A stretch of DNA of 45,013 nucleotides from Actinomycetota bacterium. Lineage in GTDB: Bacteria; Actinomycetota; Acidimicrobiia; Acidimicrobiales; MedAcidi-G1. Position 1 is the first letter of the stretch, and each line of letters opens with the position of its first letter. Under the pieces are notes generated by a model. It did no database searches, was not told the DNA's origin, and saw nothing but the letters and a program-made list of their open reading frames with translations. The position numbers were made by a program, and so were the translations under genes. Positions 1-9,269 of the stretch are shown in pieces. The stretch covers positions 1-45,013 of the forward strand of contig JACNKQ010000025.1 of assembly GCA_014381945.1 (NCBI GenBank), in the 5' to 3' direction.

Positions 1-78
1 ACCAGCACCAGCACCAGCACCAGCACCAGCACCAGCACCAGCACCAGCATCAGCATCAGCATCAGCATCAGCATCATC
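1..78. repeat. Hexanucleotide microsatellite inside nusA
   Basis: Eight perfect ACCAGC units (1-48) are followed by ATCAGC units (49-75). On the coding strand they give an Ala-Asp run and then an Ala-Gly run in the NusA tail. The array reaches the window edge, so its full length is unknown. Because the unit is six bases, slippage would change tail length without shifting frame. Confidence 0.95.
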
Positions 79-1185
79 CACGGAGGCCTCGACCCACTGG
101 TCGGCCGAAACGGCCGGACCACCCTCGGCGGGGCGCCAGACCTGTTCGCCCGTTTCCTCGTCGACGATCCATTCCCCTTCGGCCCAGTCGACGTCGGCGT
201 AGGCGGCCTCCTCGGCAACCTGGGTCTCGCTCTTGATGTCGACCCGCCAGCCCGTCATGCGAGCAGCCAGGCGGGCGTTCTGGCCCTCCTTGCCGATCGC
301 CAGCGACAACTGGTAGTCCGGAACGATCACGGTGGCGGTCCCAGACTCCTCGTCGATGAGCACGTCTTTGACCTTGGCCGGCGAGAGCGCCTTCATCACG
401 AAGTCGACCGGGTCCTCGGAGAACGGCACGATGTCGATCTTTTCGCCACGCAACTCGTTCACGACCATGCGCACACGGGCGCCACGCGCGCCGACACAGG
501 CTCCGACAGGATCCACGTTCGGGTCGTTGGACGCCACCGAGATCTTCGTACGGTGCCCCGGCTCACGGGCACAGGCCTTGATCTCGACCACGCCGTCGGC
601 GATCTCGGGGACCTCGAGTTCGAAGAGGCGCTTGATCAGGCCGGGGTGGGTCCGGCTGACGACGATCTGTGGACCCTTGGCCGTCTTGCGGACCTCGACG
701 ATGTAGGCCTTCAGTCGGGTATTGGCCTCGGGCCGCTCGTACGGCACCTGTTCCGCCTGCGGCAGCAGCGCCTCGACCCGACCCAGGTCCAGCAGGGTGT
801 AGCGTGCATCCGACTGTTGGATCATTCCGGTGACGATGTCGCCCTCACGACCGGCGTACTCCTCGTACTTCATGTCACGCTCGGCCTCGCGGATCCGCTG
901 CGTCATCACCTGACGGGCGGTCTGCGCCGCGATCCGACCGAAGTCGTCCGGTGTCACGTCGAACTCATCGCCGACCGGCTCGCCCTCCTCGTCGAGGTCC
1001 TGGGCGAGTACCCGGATCTCCATGGTGTCCGGGTCGATCGTGACCCACGAGAACTCATGGGCCCCGGGGGTGCGCTTGTAGGCGGTCTCGAGGGCATCGG
1101 CCAGGGCAGCGAACAACGCATCGACCGGGATCCCCCGATCCGTGGCCAGGGCCTGAAGGGCCTCCATCATGTCCGGGTTCATCAT
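1..1185 (-). CDS. nusA: Transcription termination/antitermination factor NusA (C-terminus cut by window edge)
   Basis: NusA binds RNA polymerase and nascent RNA and tunes pausing, termination and antitermination. The 395 visible codons give an N-terminal polymerase-binding domain (about 1-110), an S1 domain (about 112-180) and two KH domains, with [11 protein letters not shown] at 228-238 and [12 protein letters not shown] at 296-307. After KH2 an acidic region leads into an Asp-Ala then Gly-Ala dipeptide run that continues off position 1. Mycobacterial NusA ends soon after KH2, so this tail is an extension. The chosen ATG overlaps the rimP stop (ATGA), which fixes the start and implies translational coupling; a second ATG follows immediately. 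The family call is secure; the true C-terminus is not visible. Confidence 0.96.
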   Translation of the reverse strand, partial: MMNPDMMEALQALATDRGIPVDALFAALADALETAYKRTPGAHEFSWVTIDPDTMEIRVLAQDLDEEGEPVGDEFDVTPDDFGRIAAQTARQVMTQRIREAERDMKYEEYAGREGDIVTGMIQQSDARYTLLDLGRVEALLPQAEQVPYERPEANTRLKAYIVEVRKTAKGPQIVVSRTHPGLIKRLFELEVPEIADGVVEIKACAREPGHRTKISVASNDPNVDPVGACVGARGARVRMVVNELRGEKIDIVPFSEDPVDFVMKALSPAKVKDVLIDEESGTATVIVPDYQLSLAIGKEGQNARLAARMTGWRVDIKSETQVAEEAAYADVDWAEGEWIVDEETGEQVWRPAEGGPAVSADQWVEASVDDADADADADAGAGAGAGAGAGAGAG

Positions 1186-1691
1186 CCGACCTCGCTTTCG
1201 TCGATTGCGTGACGGTCCTGTGAGGTTCGGGCCGCTTCGGACTCCGATTTCCACTCGAAGACCGTGCGCGCCTTCTGGATTTCGCCATGGCAGAGCACGC
1301 GCACGACGTCCTCCGCTGTTCGTACCGTGATGCCAGCCTCGTCGGCGGACTCCAGGATCCCCTGCACCCGACGATCGCCTTCGGTGCCGGGCAGCATCTT
1401 GACCGCCACGGTCGAGCCGATTGCCCGCATGAAGTGGCCGGGTCGCCTCAAAGAGCGCTCCAGACCGGGGCTGCTGACCTCGAGCGTGTAGCGGCCATGC
1501 ACCGGTTCATCGTGGTCGAGGGCCCGGGACACCTCACGGGTGAGGGCGGCGATGGCATCCATGCCAACGCCATCCGGGTGGTCGATCGTGACCCTGACCA
1601 CCCCACCGTCGTAGTCGATGTCGAGCAACTCGACGCCGACGCGGTCACAGAGGGGCGCGACGAGGGAGCCGACCCTGTCGGTCACACCCAT
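1182..1691 (-). CDS. rimP: Ribosome maturation factor RimP
   Basis: RimP helps mature the 30S subunit. The product is 169 residues, normal for the family, with the N-terminal alpha/beta domain (VGVELLDIDYDGGVVRVTID) and the conserved SSPGLERSLRRP segment before the SH3-like C-terminal domain. A longer reading frame extends upstream, but the ATG at 1691 has a strong AGGAGG a few bases before it and begins the conserved sequence, so it is preferred. The stop overlaps the nusA start, giving the common rimP-nusA operon. The gene lies downstream of the terminator at 1804-1828 and so probably has its own promoter in 1692-1803. Confidence 0.93.
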   Translation of the reverse strand: MGVTDRVGSLVAPLCDRVGVELLDIDYDGGVVRVTIDHPDGVGMDAIAALTREVSRALDHDEPVHGRYTLEVSSPGLERSLRRPGHFMRAIGSTVAVKMLPGTEGDRRVQGILESADEAGITVRTAEDVVRVLCHGEIQKARTVFEWKSESEAARTSQDRHAIDESEVG

Positions 1692-1750
1692 CGCTCCTCC
1701 TGCTCGGTCCTGTAGGCACCGGCCTGAACGGCTGGGCCACATCTGGTTTT

Positions 1751-1785
1751 CGTACTCTCGTACTCTCGTACTCTCGTTCTCGTAC
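1751..1785. repeat. Short tandem repeat in the rimP-nusA leader
   Basis: On the minus strand the 8-base unit TACGAGAG occurs in tandem, followed by a diverged copy ending in AAAA and preceded by a partial copy. It sits between the ispG terminator and the rimP ribosome binding site, so it lies in the promoter or leader of the nusA operon. No function is known to me; a protein-binding site or an accidental expansion are both possible. Confidence 0.7.
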
Positions 1786-1790
1786 CTCGC

Positions 1791-1828
1791 CCGAAGAAGA
1801 CAAGAGACGTGGGCAGAGCCCACGTCTC
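1791..1828 (-). terminator. Intrinsic terminator after ispG
   Basis: GAGACGTGGGC (1804-1814) and GCCCACGTCTC (1818-1828) form a perfect 11-base-pair stem with a three-base loop. On the minus strand it is followed by TTGTCTTCTT, a T-rich tract. No T-run follows on the plus strand, so it should terminate the ispG transcript and separate it from rimP-nusA. It is the clearest terminator in the window. Confidence 0.85.
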
Positions 1829-1912
1829 GTCCCGGAACGATGTACGTGCGGCGGCAGCATACCCCTGCCCGCCCTCACGACCAAGGCGCTGGCAGCCTCG
1901 AATCCCGGAGCG

Positions 1913-3139
1913 TCAGGCGATACGACTGCGAATCTTCTCGATACGCGTTCCGGCATCGTTGGCATCGTCGCCCTGTTCGACCAGCAGACCCTGTCGGTCG
2001 CGTTCTGCCTCCCTGGCAGCCCGTTCGGTGTCGACCCGGGCAAGCGCCGCATCGGCACCGTGTTCATGGATGAACTCCGCCCACTCGACCAGGGCATCGA
2101 CCATCTCGTCCTCGGCGACAACCGCAGCGTTTTGTCCCTTGATGAACAGGTGGCCGCGCCCCCTACCCGCTGCGATGCCCAGATCGGCGTCGCGTGCCTC
2201 ACCCGGTCCGTTGACCACGCACCCCATTATCGCCACCTGGAGTGGGATCTCACGTTCGGCGAACGCCGACATGGCCTCCTCGGCGACTGCGACCACGTCG
2301 ATTTCCGCCCGTCCGCAACTCGGGCAGGCGATCAGGTCGATGTTCCTGCGCTCGCGCAACCCCAGCGACTCGAGCAACTGTCGGCCGGCACGGGCCTCCT
2401 CGACCGGATCTGCGGTCAACGAATAGCGGATCGTGTCACCGATACCTTCCGCCAGCAGGGTCGCTATGCCGGCCGTCGACTTGAGCAGGCCCGCCGGCGG
2501 TGGACCCGCCTCGGTCACCCCGAGGTGGAGCGGATGGTCGGTGGCGTCGGCCAACTGGCGGTACGCCTCGATCATGATCGGCACGCTCGAGGCCTTCACA
2601 GAGATCTTGATCAGGTCGAAGCCCACCTCGGCGAAGTAGCCGATCTCCTCGAGGGCGGATTCCACCATTGCCTCCGGCGTCACCCTGCCACCGTGCTTTT
2701 CGTAGAGATCGGGATGCAGGGAACCTCCGTTGACGCCGATGCGGATGGGTACCCCGCGATCACGGGCCTCGGACGCCACCACACGGATGTGCTCGGGCTT
2801 GCGGATGTTGCCCGGGTTCAGCCTCAGGCAGTGCACCCCGGCTTCGAGTGCTGCCAGCGCCATCCGGTACTGGTGGTGGATGTCGGCGACGATCGGCACC
2901 GGCGACCTCGGCACGATCCGGGCCAGCCCCTCGGCCGCCTCGATCTCGTTGCACGTGCAGCGCACGATGTCGGCACCGGCCATGGCCAGGTCGTAGATCT
3001 GCTGGAGGGTCGCCTCATGATCAGCCGTGCGCGTCACCGTCATCGACTGGACGCTGACCGGCGCACCACCGCCGACGGGGACATCGCCTACCATCACCTG
3101 CCTGGTGCTGCGCCGGGGGAACCCTGCCGTGACCTCCAC
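1913..3139 (-). CDS. ispG: 4-hydroxy-3-methylbut-2-en-1-yl diphosphate synthase (IspG/GcpE)
   Basis: IspG carries out the reductive ring opening of methylerythritol cyclodiphosphate to HMBPP in the MEP isoprenoid pathway, using a [4Fe-4S] cluster. The 408-residue protein has the TIM-barrel N-terminal part (VQSMTVTRTAD, VADIHHQY, LRLNPGN) and the cluster-binding region with Cys272, Cys275 (CPSCGR) and Cys307 (MGCVVNGPGEA), with Glu314 also conserved. A charged tail of about 50 residues follows. The start is GTG at 3139; a good Shine-Dalgarno is not obvious and the start may be slightly internal. It is last in a run with dxr and rseP, and dxr belongs to the same pathway. Confidence 0.96.
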   Translation of the reverse strand: MEVTAGFPRRSTRQVMVGDVPVGGGAPVSVQSMTVTRTADHEATLQQIYDLAMAGADIVRCTCNEIEAAEGLARIVPRSPVPIVADIHHQYRMALAALEAGVHCLRLNPGNIRKPEHIRVVASEARDRGVPIRIGVNGGSLHPDLYEKHGGRVTPEAMVESALEEIGYFAEVGFDLIKISVKASSVPIMIEAYRQLADATDHPLHLGVTEAGPPPAGLLKSTAGIATLLAEGIGDTIRYSLTADPVEEARAGRQLLESLGLRERRNIDLIACPSCGRAEIDVVAVAEEAMSAFAEREIPLQVAIMGCVVNGPGEARDADLGIAAGRGRGHLFIKGQNAAVVAEDEMVDALVEWAEFIHEHGADAALARVDTERAAREAERDRQGLLVEQGDDANDAGTRIEKIRSRIA

Positions 3140-3205
3140 AACCCGAAGGCTACCGGTGGCCGGAAGCCACCCCCGTCGGTCGAAACACGCCGTCAGTCCG
3201 AAACG

Positions 3206-4627
3206 TCAACCGAAGTCGAATGGGTCGACGATGTCCCGGTAGAGGGCGATCAGGGCGAGGGCGATCAGAAACGCCACGACCGCCCACGTGAGCGGAGCCA
3301 GCTTTGCGGCATCAGCAACATGGCGCCGCCCGCCCCTGGACCGCAGGCGCTCGTAGGTGGCGATGGCGATGTGGCCACCGTCGAGCGGCAACAGTGGTAC
3401 GAGGTTGAACACACCGACGAACACGTTCACGAGAACCAGGAACCACAGGAAGTTGTGGGCACCCGATTCGAACGCAGCATCTCCGAGCCGCACGGCCCCG
3501 TAGATGGAGAGCAACCTGTTGTCGTCACCAGGATCCACCGATGTGAGGCCCAGGTCCCCCTGTGTGCCACCCGGATCGACAGCTCCCCCTACGAATCCCG
3601 AGAGGCCACCGGGGGTGAAGAAGCGGACCAGCGCGTCGCCGGACATCCACAGCAGGTCGCCCAACGTCGTGACCGACTCCCTGACCGCCGTGACGGGGCC
3701 CAGGCGAACCATCGGATGCCTCGGCGATACGCCGAAGAAGCCGACCACCGCAGCCGACCCGGTGGGCAGCCTGCGCGCCACTGTCGTGATCCCGACGGTG
3801 GCGTCATCGCTGCGATGCACGGTCAGCCGGTGTTCCACGCCGACCTCTACGAGATCCTCGACCTCGGACCAGTCGGCTGTCGCCACACCGTCCACCGCGA
3901 TGATCCGATCGCCGGGGAACAGCCCGGGGAAGGCGGCTGCGCCGCTGCCGGTCAGGCGCTCACCGACGGCCACCGACCGGACCATGTGGACGCCATCCCG
4001 CTCGATCTCGACCGCCACGACCCGGCCGGGCAGTGACCGGACAACCTCGCCGAAGCGATCGAAGTCAGCCACCGGGCGGCCGGCGATGGCCAGGATCCGG
4101 TCGTCGGCCTGGATCCCCGCCGCTTCGGCGGCAGTACCCCCAACGACCGAGCGGACGGCCCATTCATCGACATCCGGGCGGCCCATTCCCACGAATATGA
4201 CCAACAGCAGCACGACCGCAAGCACGAACTGCATCCCGGAGCCGGCCAACGCCAGCGCCATCCGCTTCGGGTACGACTGGTGCCGGTACGTGCGGTGCTC
4301 ATGGGCGGGGTCGACCTCCTCCAGGTTGGTCATTCCGGTGACCCGTACGTAGGCCCCTAAGGGGATCGCCTTGATGCCGTATTCGGTCTCGCCACGTTGC
4401 ACCGACCAGACCCGTGGACCGAACCCGATGAAGAACTCGGTGACCTGCATGCCCGTCCACCGGGCAACGAGGTAGTGGCCCAGTTCGTGCACGACCAGCA
4501 TGCCTACGAACGAGAGCACCACGGCCAGCATCGACATGCCTAACGAGAGCCCGAAGGCGATCGTCCCGCCCACCAGCAGCAGTAGCCTGACCCGGCGGTC
4601 GCCGTCGGTCAGCGGTAGCCCGGTCAC
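3206..4627 (-). CDS. rseP: Site-2 membrane metalloprotease RseP family (M50)
   Basis: RseP-type proteases cut transmembrane segments, classically of anti-sigma factors, inside the membrane. The 473-residue product has HELGH at 47-51 (zinc site) in the first membrane segment, a PDZ-containing middle (about 150-290), and the second active-site motif NLVPLLPLDGGH near residue 420 before a final membrane helix. The reading frame extends further upstream, but GTG at 4627 overlaps the dxr stop (GTGA) and puts HExxH where expected. The dxr-rseP-ispG order is standard in actinobacteria. With the HtrA and two-component genes at 26154-29406 it may serve envelope stress, but that link is inferred. Confidence 0.94.
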   Translation of the reverse strand: MTGLPLTDGDRRVRLLLLVGGTIAFGLSLGMSMLAVVLSFVGMLVVHELGHYLVARWTGMQVTEFFIGFGPRVWSVQRGETEYGIKAIPLGAYVRVTGMTNLEEVDPAHEHRTYRHQSYPKRMALALAGSGMQFVLAVVLLLVIFVGMGRPDVDEWAVRSVVGGTAAEAAGIQADDRILAIAGRPVADFDRFGEVVRSLPGRVVAVEIERDGVHMVRSVAVGERLTGSGAAAFPGLFPGDRIIAVDGVATADWSEVEDLVEVGVEHRLTVHRSDDATVGITTVARRLPTGSAAVVGFFGVSPRHPMVRLGPVTAVRESVTTLGDLLWMSGDALVRFFTPGGLSGFVGGAVDPGGTQGDLGLTSVDPGDDNRLLSIYGAVRLGDAAFESGAHNFLWFLVLVNVFVGVFNLVPLLPLDGGHIAIATYERLRSRGGRRHVADAAKLAPLTWAVVAFLIALALIALYRDIVDPFDFG

Positions 4628-5775
4628 GGGCGACCGGCCAGTCGTGACGAAGTGACCTTGCGTGCCCTTGCATCGGCGTCGAGGACGGCCTCGATGCCGT
4701 CGGCTGCAAGACCGGGCCAGTCCGCCAGGACATCGGTGAGAACCTCGGCGATCCCCACCCAGGACAGGCGTCCCTCCAGAAAGGCCTCCACGGCAACTTC
4801 GTTGGCGGCATTCAACCAGGCCGGTGCTGTCGCCCCGAGGCGACCGGCTGCGAAGGCCAGGTCGAGGCACGGGAACGCCACACGGTCGGGCGGCTCGAAG
4901 TCGAGGCGCGAGGCTTCGTTCCAGTCGATCGTGCCGAAGGGCAGGTCGAGTCGATCCGGATAGGCCAGCGCGTACCCGATGCACAGGCGCATGTCGGGTC
5001 GGGAGAGTTGCGCCATTGTGGTTCCGTCGGTGAATGTCACCATCGAGTGCACGATCGACTGCGGATGCACGACGACATCGATGCGGTCATAGTCGACGTC
5101 GAAGAGTTCGTGGGCCTCGATGGCCTCGAGCCCCTTGTTCATGAGCGTCGACGAGTCGACGGTGACCTTGGGGCCCATCGACCAGGTCGGGTGGTCGAGC
5201 GCATCCTCGATCGTGACGTCGGCCAGCTCTTCGCTGGAGCGGCCACGGAACGGGCCGCCGGATGCCGTGAGTACCACCCGGTCCAGGGCACCCCTGCCGT
5301 CGTCACCACGCAGGCACTGATGAACGGCACAGTGCTCGCTGTCCACCGGCAGCAACTCGGCTCCGGGCGTCGCCCGGGCCTCGCGCACAACTGGACCTGC
5401 GGCAATGAGGGACTCCTTGTTTGCCAGGCACAGCCGTCGACCCGACTCGAGGGCGGCAAGCGTGACCGGGAGCCCGGCAAAGCCCACAACACCGTTGACC
5501 ACCACCTCAGCCGTCGACGCCGCCTCTGCCAGAGCCGAAGAACCTGCCAGGACCTCGGTCCCGGCGGGGACCCGGTCGGCCAACCCGGCAGCTAGCGAAG
5601 CATCGGCGATCGCCACGACAGGCGGACGGAAACGCTCGGCCTGCTCGACCAGGAGGTCGACGGATCTGGCCGCACCGAGCGCCGCGACCTCGTACAGGTC
5701 GGGGCGGGCGGCCACGATGTCCAGCGTCTGGGCGCCGATCGAACCGGTCGACCCGAGCACCGCGACCTGTGTCAT
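4624..5775 (-). CDS. dxr: 1-deoxy-D-xylulose 5-phosphate reductoisomerase
   Basis: Dxr converts DXP to MEP with NADPH, the committed step of the MEP pathway that ispG (downstream) also serves. The 383-residue protein has the nucleotide-binding GSTGSIG at 8-14, ANKES at 118-122, metal ligands Asp145 and Glu147 in LLPVDSEH, and the conserved HPQSIVHSMV. Length and motifs are typical. The ATG at 5775 directly precedes the Rossmann strand, and the stop overlaps the rseP GTG start. Confidence 0.97.
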   Translation of the reverse strand: MTQVAVLGSTGSIGAQTLDIVAARPDLYEVAALGAARSVDLLVEQAERFRPPVVAIADASLAAGLADRVPAGTEVLAGSSALAEAASTAEVVVNGVVGFAGLPVTLAALESGRRLCLANKESLIAAGPVVREARATPGAELLPVDSEHCAVHQCLRGDDGRGALDRVVLTASGGPFRGRSSEELADVTIEDALDHPTWSMGPKVTVDSSTLMNKGLEAIEAHELFDVDYDRIDVVVHPQSIVHSMVTFTDGTTMAQLSRPDMRLCIGYALAYPDRLDLPFGTIDWNEASRLDFEPPDRVAFPCLDLAFAAGRLGATAPAWLNAANEVAVEAFLEGRLSWVGIAEVLTDVLADWPGLAADGIEAVLDADARARKVTSSRLAGRP

Positions 5776-5870
5776 GGCCCTGCCTGACGCCGCTCGGGGG
5801 AAGGACGCGTCGTCGGCATGCGGCGGAGCCTACGGTGCCCGTCGAGGGCCCCGGAGGCGGGTGGGCGGGT

Positions 5871-7130
5871 TCAGGCCCCGAAGAGGTCGAGCATCCGGGC
5901 GGTGTAGTAGGTCGCCGGCAGCACGAACAAAAGGGCGTCGAAGCGGTCGAGCAGGCCGCCGTGGCCGGGGAGGACGCTTCCCATGTCCTTGATGCCGAGG
6001 TCCCGCTTGATCATCGATTCACACAGGTCGCCCAAGGGTGCGGCTACGGCCGCCACGATGCCCAGCACCGCGACCGACATGAGGTCGCCCGGTCCCTGTC
6101 CGAATGGCGTGATGCGGCCCACGAGCAGCACACACACGGCGAAGCAGGCGACCATGCCGCCGACCAGTCCCTCCATCGTCTTGTTGGGGCTGACGGCAGC
6201 CAACTGTGTGCGGCCAGCGAGGCGACCGACCAACAGGCCGCCGACGTCGTAGCCGACGGTCGCCAGCACGGCGGCCAGCAGCAGGCCGATGCCGTTCTCA
6301 TCTGTGAGCATGAGCCCCACGAAAGAGCCGAGCATCCCCACGTAGAGCACACCGAACAGGGTGACGGAGATGTTCACCATCGGAGCGTCCCGGTCGACCC
6401 CGGTCAGGTACCAGAGCAGGCAGAACAGCACCGTCAGGCCCAACACAAGTGGAACCGCCGCCTCGAAGCGCCAGTAGGCGCCCAGGTTCAACGATCCGAC
6501 AGCCACGATCCCCAGGAGGGTGGCCGGCTGGTAGCCGACGCGTCGAACCGATCCGTAGAACTCGACTGCGGCGAGGACCAGCACGGCGGTCGACAGGGCC
6601 AGGGTGGCCGACGCCCCGACCTTGAAGGCCACGAGCGCCAGGGCACCGAGACCCAGCCCGGTGATGATCGCCGACGGCATGTCGCGACCTCCGCCGTCGG
6701 AACCTCCACGATCCGACCGGCGGCGCCCACCCTCCGGCTCTACGTGTGTGGCGACCGGGGACCGCCCTGCCTCCACCGGCTGCGGGTCGTCAGGAGGGAG
6801 CAGGGGCGGATCAAAACTCTCGCCGGATCCCAGACCCGATGACGTGTCGTCGAAGAAGGCGGCTGCCGTGGGCTCGTCGATTGCGCCGACGGTCTGCTGC
6901 GACTCGTGGTGTTCGGGGACATCGTCCGCCCAACGGGGCTGTTCGGAGGTGAAGTCTGTTGGCGGTGCAGCCACCGGGGCTGTCGGAGGCTCGGTCCAGT
7001 GGGGCAGGTCCTCGGTCGGCGGTTCTCCACCGAACACCGAACGACCGGGCTCAACCTCGTCGTCGGCCGGTTCGAGGCCCAGAATCCGGATCTCCTCGAA
7101 GGGTTGGTCGCTGCTGCGCTGTTGGTTCAC
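5871..7130 (-). CDS. cdsA: Phosphatidate cytidylyltransferase CdsA with long N-terminal extension
   Basis: CdsA makes CDP-diacylglycerol from phosphatidic acid and CTP at the membrane, feeding phospholipid synthesis. The last 270 or so residues are the enzyme: about eight hydrophobic segments and the signature spread through SPNKTMEGLVGG, GDLCESMIKRDLGIKD and LPGHGGLLDRFDALL. The first 150 residues are hydrophilic, Pro/Asp/Glu-rich and probably disordered, ending in a basic Arg/Gly patch before the first membrane helix; ordinary CdsA lacks this. The start is GTG at 7130 with GGGAGGA five bases before it. It follows frr in the tsf-pyrH-frr-cdsA block. Confidence 0.95.
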   Translation of the reverse strand: MNQQRSSDQPFEEIRILGLEPADDEVEPGRSVFGGEPPTEDLPHWTEPPTAPVAAPPTDFTSEQPRWADDVPEHHESQQTVGAIDEPTAAAFFDDTSSGLGSGESFDPPLLPPDDPQPVEAGRSPVATHVEPEGGRRRSDRGGSDGGGRDMPSAIITGLGLGALALVAFKVGASATLALSTAVLVLAAVEFYGSVRRVGYQPATLLGIVAVGSLNLGAYWRFEAAVPLVLGLTVLFCLLWYLTGVDRDAPMVNISVTLFGVLYVGMLGSFVGLMLTDENGIGLLLAAVLATVGYDVGGLLVGRLAGRTQLAAVSPNKTMEGLVGGMVACFAVCVLLVGRITPFGQGPGDLMSVAVLGIVAAVAAPLGDLCESMIKRDLGIKDMGSVLPGHGGLLDRFDALLFVLPATYYTARMLDLFGA

Positions 7131-7153
7131 GAATCCTCCCTCGATCGCCCTGC

Positions 7154-7723
7154 TCAGACTTCGAGCAGTTCGTCCTCTTTTGCCGTCCGAGCCTCGTCGA
7201 TCTCGGACTCGTTGCGGTGGATCAGGTCGTCAAGTTGCGAACCGGCATGCCGGATGTCGTCCTCTGACACGTGACCCTCGCCTTCTATATCGTCCAGATC
7301 CTTGCGCGCATGGCGGCGAATACCCCGAAGATGGTTCTTGCCGTCCTCGGCCATGCCGTTGATCATTCGTACCATGTCCCGGCGGCGTTCCTCGGTCAGC
7401 TCCGGGAAAGACAGTCGAATCGTGCGACCATCGTTGCTCGGAGCGAGGCCGAGGTCGGCATTGACGACAGCACGCTCCACTGCCGGGACATTCGCCGCAT
7501 CATGGGGTGTGATCATGAGCTGGCGGGGTTCGGGCACGCTGAATGTGGCCAGCTCCTGCATTCGCATTTCGACGCCATAGGCCTCGACGGTCAGGTTCTC
7601 TACCATCGAGGACGAAGCCCGGCCGGTCCGGACGGAGGAGAACTCGCGTCGAGTATGGACGACGGCGTCGGCCATCTTCTCCCTGGTCTCTTCGAGGACC
7701 AACTGAACCATTTCGTCGCTCAA
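7154..7723 (-). CDS. frr: Ribosome recycling factor
   Basis: RRF splits post-termination ribosomes together with EF-G. The 189-residue protein is normal length (about 185) and has the conserved helical region VVHTRREFSSVRTGRASSSMVENL and the C-terminal AEDGKNHLRGIRRHARKDLDD region. The start is TTG at 7723, chosen because GGGAGGG lies about four bases upstream; the next ATG (7711) would be too far from that ribosome binding site. It follows pyrH by 13 bases, so rpsB-tsf-pyrH-frr reads as one unit. Confidence 0.95.
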   Translation of the reverse strand: MSDEMVQLVLEETREKMADAVVHTRREFSSVRTGRASSSMVENLTVEAYGVEMRMQELATFSVPEPRQLMITPHDAANVPAVERAVVNADLGLAPSNDGRTIRLSFPELTEERRRDMVRMINGMAEDGKNHLRGIRRHARKDLDDIEGEGHVSEDDIRHAGSQLDDLIHRNESEIDEARTAKEDELLEV

Positions 7724-7736
7724 GAACCCTCCCAGC

Positions 7737-8468
7737 TCAGGCGACCAGAGTACCGACGGACTCTCCGGCGAGGATGGACCGGACGTTTCCGGGCGTCATC
7801 AGGTCGAACATGACGATCGGCAGGTTGTTCTCCATGCAGAGCGTGACGGCCGTGGCGTCCATCGCCCGGAGTCCCATCTGGATCACCTCGAGGTGGCTGA
7901 CCTTGTCGATGACGGTCGCATCGGGATCGAGTTGCGGATCGGCCGTATAGATGCCGTCGGTTCCCGAATGGGTTCCCTTGAGCACCACCCCGGCCTCGAT
8001 CTCGACGGCACGCAGGGCAGCGGCCGTGTCGGTCGTGAAGAACGGGTTGCCCGTGCCACCGGCGAAGATGACAACCCGGCCCTTCTCGAGGTGGCGGGTT
8101 GCCCGCCGCCTGATGTACGGCTCGGCGATCTGTTCCATGCGGATGGCTGTCTGCACCCGGGTCGGCTGGCCCAGTTGTTCGAGGGTGTCCTGGAGGGCCA
8201 GGGCGTTGATCGTGGTCGCCAGCATGCCCATGTAGTCGGCCTGGGCACGGTCCATGCCCGCACCGGCGCCCGACATGCCCCGCCAGATGTTGCCACCACC
8301 GACGACGACCGCTACGTCGACCTCGAACTCGCTGCAGACATCGACGATCTCCTGGGCGATCCGGGCGACCACCTCGCCGTCGATGCCGTACCCGGCGCTA
8401 CCGGCGAACGCCTCTCCCGACACCTTCAGGACGACACGGTCCCAACGTGGGGTGAGGCGTTCAGTCAC
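7737..8468 (-). CDS. pyrH: UMP kinase
   Basis: PyrH phosphorylates UMP to UDP in pyrimidine nucleotide synthesis. The 243-residue product shows the amino-acid-kinase fold: [10 protein letters not shown] near the N-terminus, [31 protein letters not shown] and [15 protein letters not shown]. Length is typical. The GTG start at 8468 lies four bases after the tsf stop, with GGGAGG eight bases upstream inside the end of tsf, consistent with coupled translation. Confidence 0.97.
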   Translation of the reverse strand: MTERLTPRWDRVVLKVSGEAFAGSAGYGIDGEVVARIAQEIVDVCSEFEVDVAVVVGGGNIWRGMSGAGAGMDRAQADYMGMLATTINALALQDTLEQLGQPTRVQTAIRMEQIAEPYIRRRATRHLEKGRVVIFAGGTGNPFFTTDTAAALRAVEIEAGVVLKGTHSGTDGIYTADPQLDPDATVIDKVSHLEVIQMGLRAMDATAVTLCMENNLPIVMFDLMTPGNVRSILAGESVGTLVA

Positions 8469-8472
8469 GGCG

Positions 8473-9264
8473 TCAGCCTCCCAGAAATACCTGGGCGAAG
8501 CGAACGATGTCGCCTCCGCCGAGCGAGTCCTTCACGAGGGCCTTGTCTCCGTGGAGCCCCTGCTCGAGAAGCACCGACTCGCGGTACCAGCCCGACAGCC
8601 GACCCTCGACGATCTTCTCCCAGGCCTGCTCGGGCTTGCCCTCGGCCTTGGTGATCTCGAGCAGCGAAGCACGCTCCTGCTCCACCAGGTCTGCGGGGAT
8701 CTCTTCTCGGGACAGTGCGGTCGGCTTTGCAAAGGCGACGTGCAACGCCACCTGGTGGAGGGCCTCGGAGTCGACGCCCGAACCCTCGACGACCACGCCG
8801 TTGACCCCCCGCCCGTCCTGGACGTGCAGGTAGGTGTCGAGCGCATTGCCGTCGGCAGCCTCGAAAAGGGTGACCCGACCAACCTCGATATTCTCCTTCG
8901 TGGAGAGCTTGAGGTCCTCGAGTGCCCCGGTGAAGCCCTCTACCGCATCCTCGCCGTCCGCGAGGACAGCGTCTGCGATGCCGTTGACCAGGGTGATGAA
9001 CGCATCGGACTTTGCCGAGAAGTCGGTCTCGCACTTGACATGCACCAACGCCGCACGGCTGCCGTTGCCGGCAAGTGCGACGACACCTTCGACATTGTCA
9101 CGGTCGGTTCGGGTTGCCGCCTTGGCAAGGCCACGCTCGCGCAGCAACTGGGAAGCCGCCTCGAAGTCGCCTTCGGTGTCGATCAGCGCACGCTTGGCGT
9201 CCATCATCCCTGCGCCGGTGGCATCACGCAGGGCCTTGACCTCTCGTGCAGCGATTTCAGCCAT
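8473..9264 (-). CDS. tsf: Translation elongation factor Ts
   Basis: EF-Ts is the nucleotide exchange factor for EF-Tu. The 263-residue protein begins with the UBA-like helix region ([19 protein letters not shown]) and has the TDF motif region ([15 protein letters not shown] near residue 80), followed by the core subdomains. The ATG at 9264 follows the rpsB stop by five bases. The rpsB-tsf pairing is near universal. Confidence 0.97.
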   Translation of the reverse strand: MAEIAAREVKALRDATGAGMMDAKRALIDTEGDFEAASQLLRERGLAKAATRTDRDNVEGVVALAGNGSRAALVHVKCETDFSAKSDAFITLVNGIADAVLADGEDAVEGFTGALEDLKLSTKENIEVGRVTLFEAADGNALDTYLHVQDGRGVNGVVVEGSGVDSEALHQVALHVAFAKPTALSREEIPADLVEQERASLLEITKAEGKPEQAWEKIVEGRLSGWYRESVLLEQGLHGDKALVKDSLGGGDIVRFAQVFLGG

Positions 9265-9269
9265 ACCGG

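Noticed and set aside
1055-1288. 77-residue minus-strand frame across the nusA start
   Set aside because: Overlaps nusA and rimP in the wrong frame; no ribosome binding site.
2060-4036. 658-residue plus-strand frame
   Set aside because: It lies opposite ispG and rseP, whose catalytic motifs are intact; a shadow of high-G+C coding.
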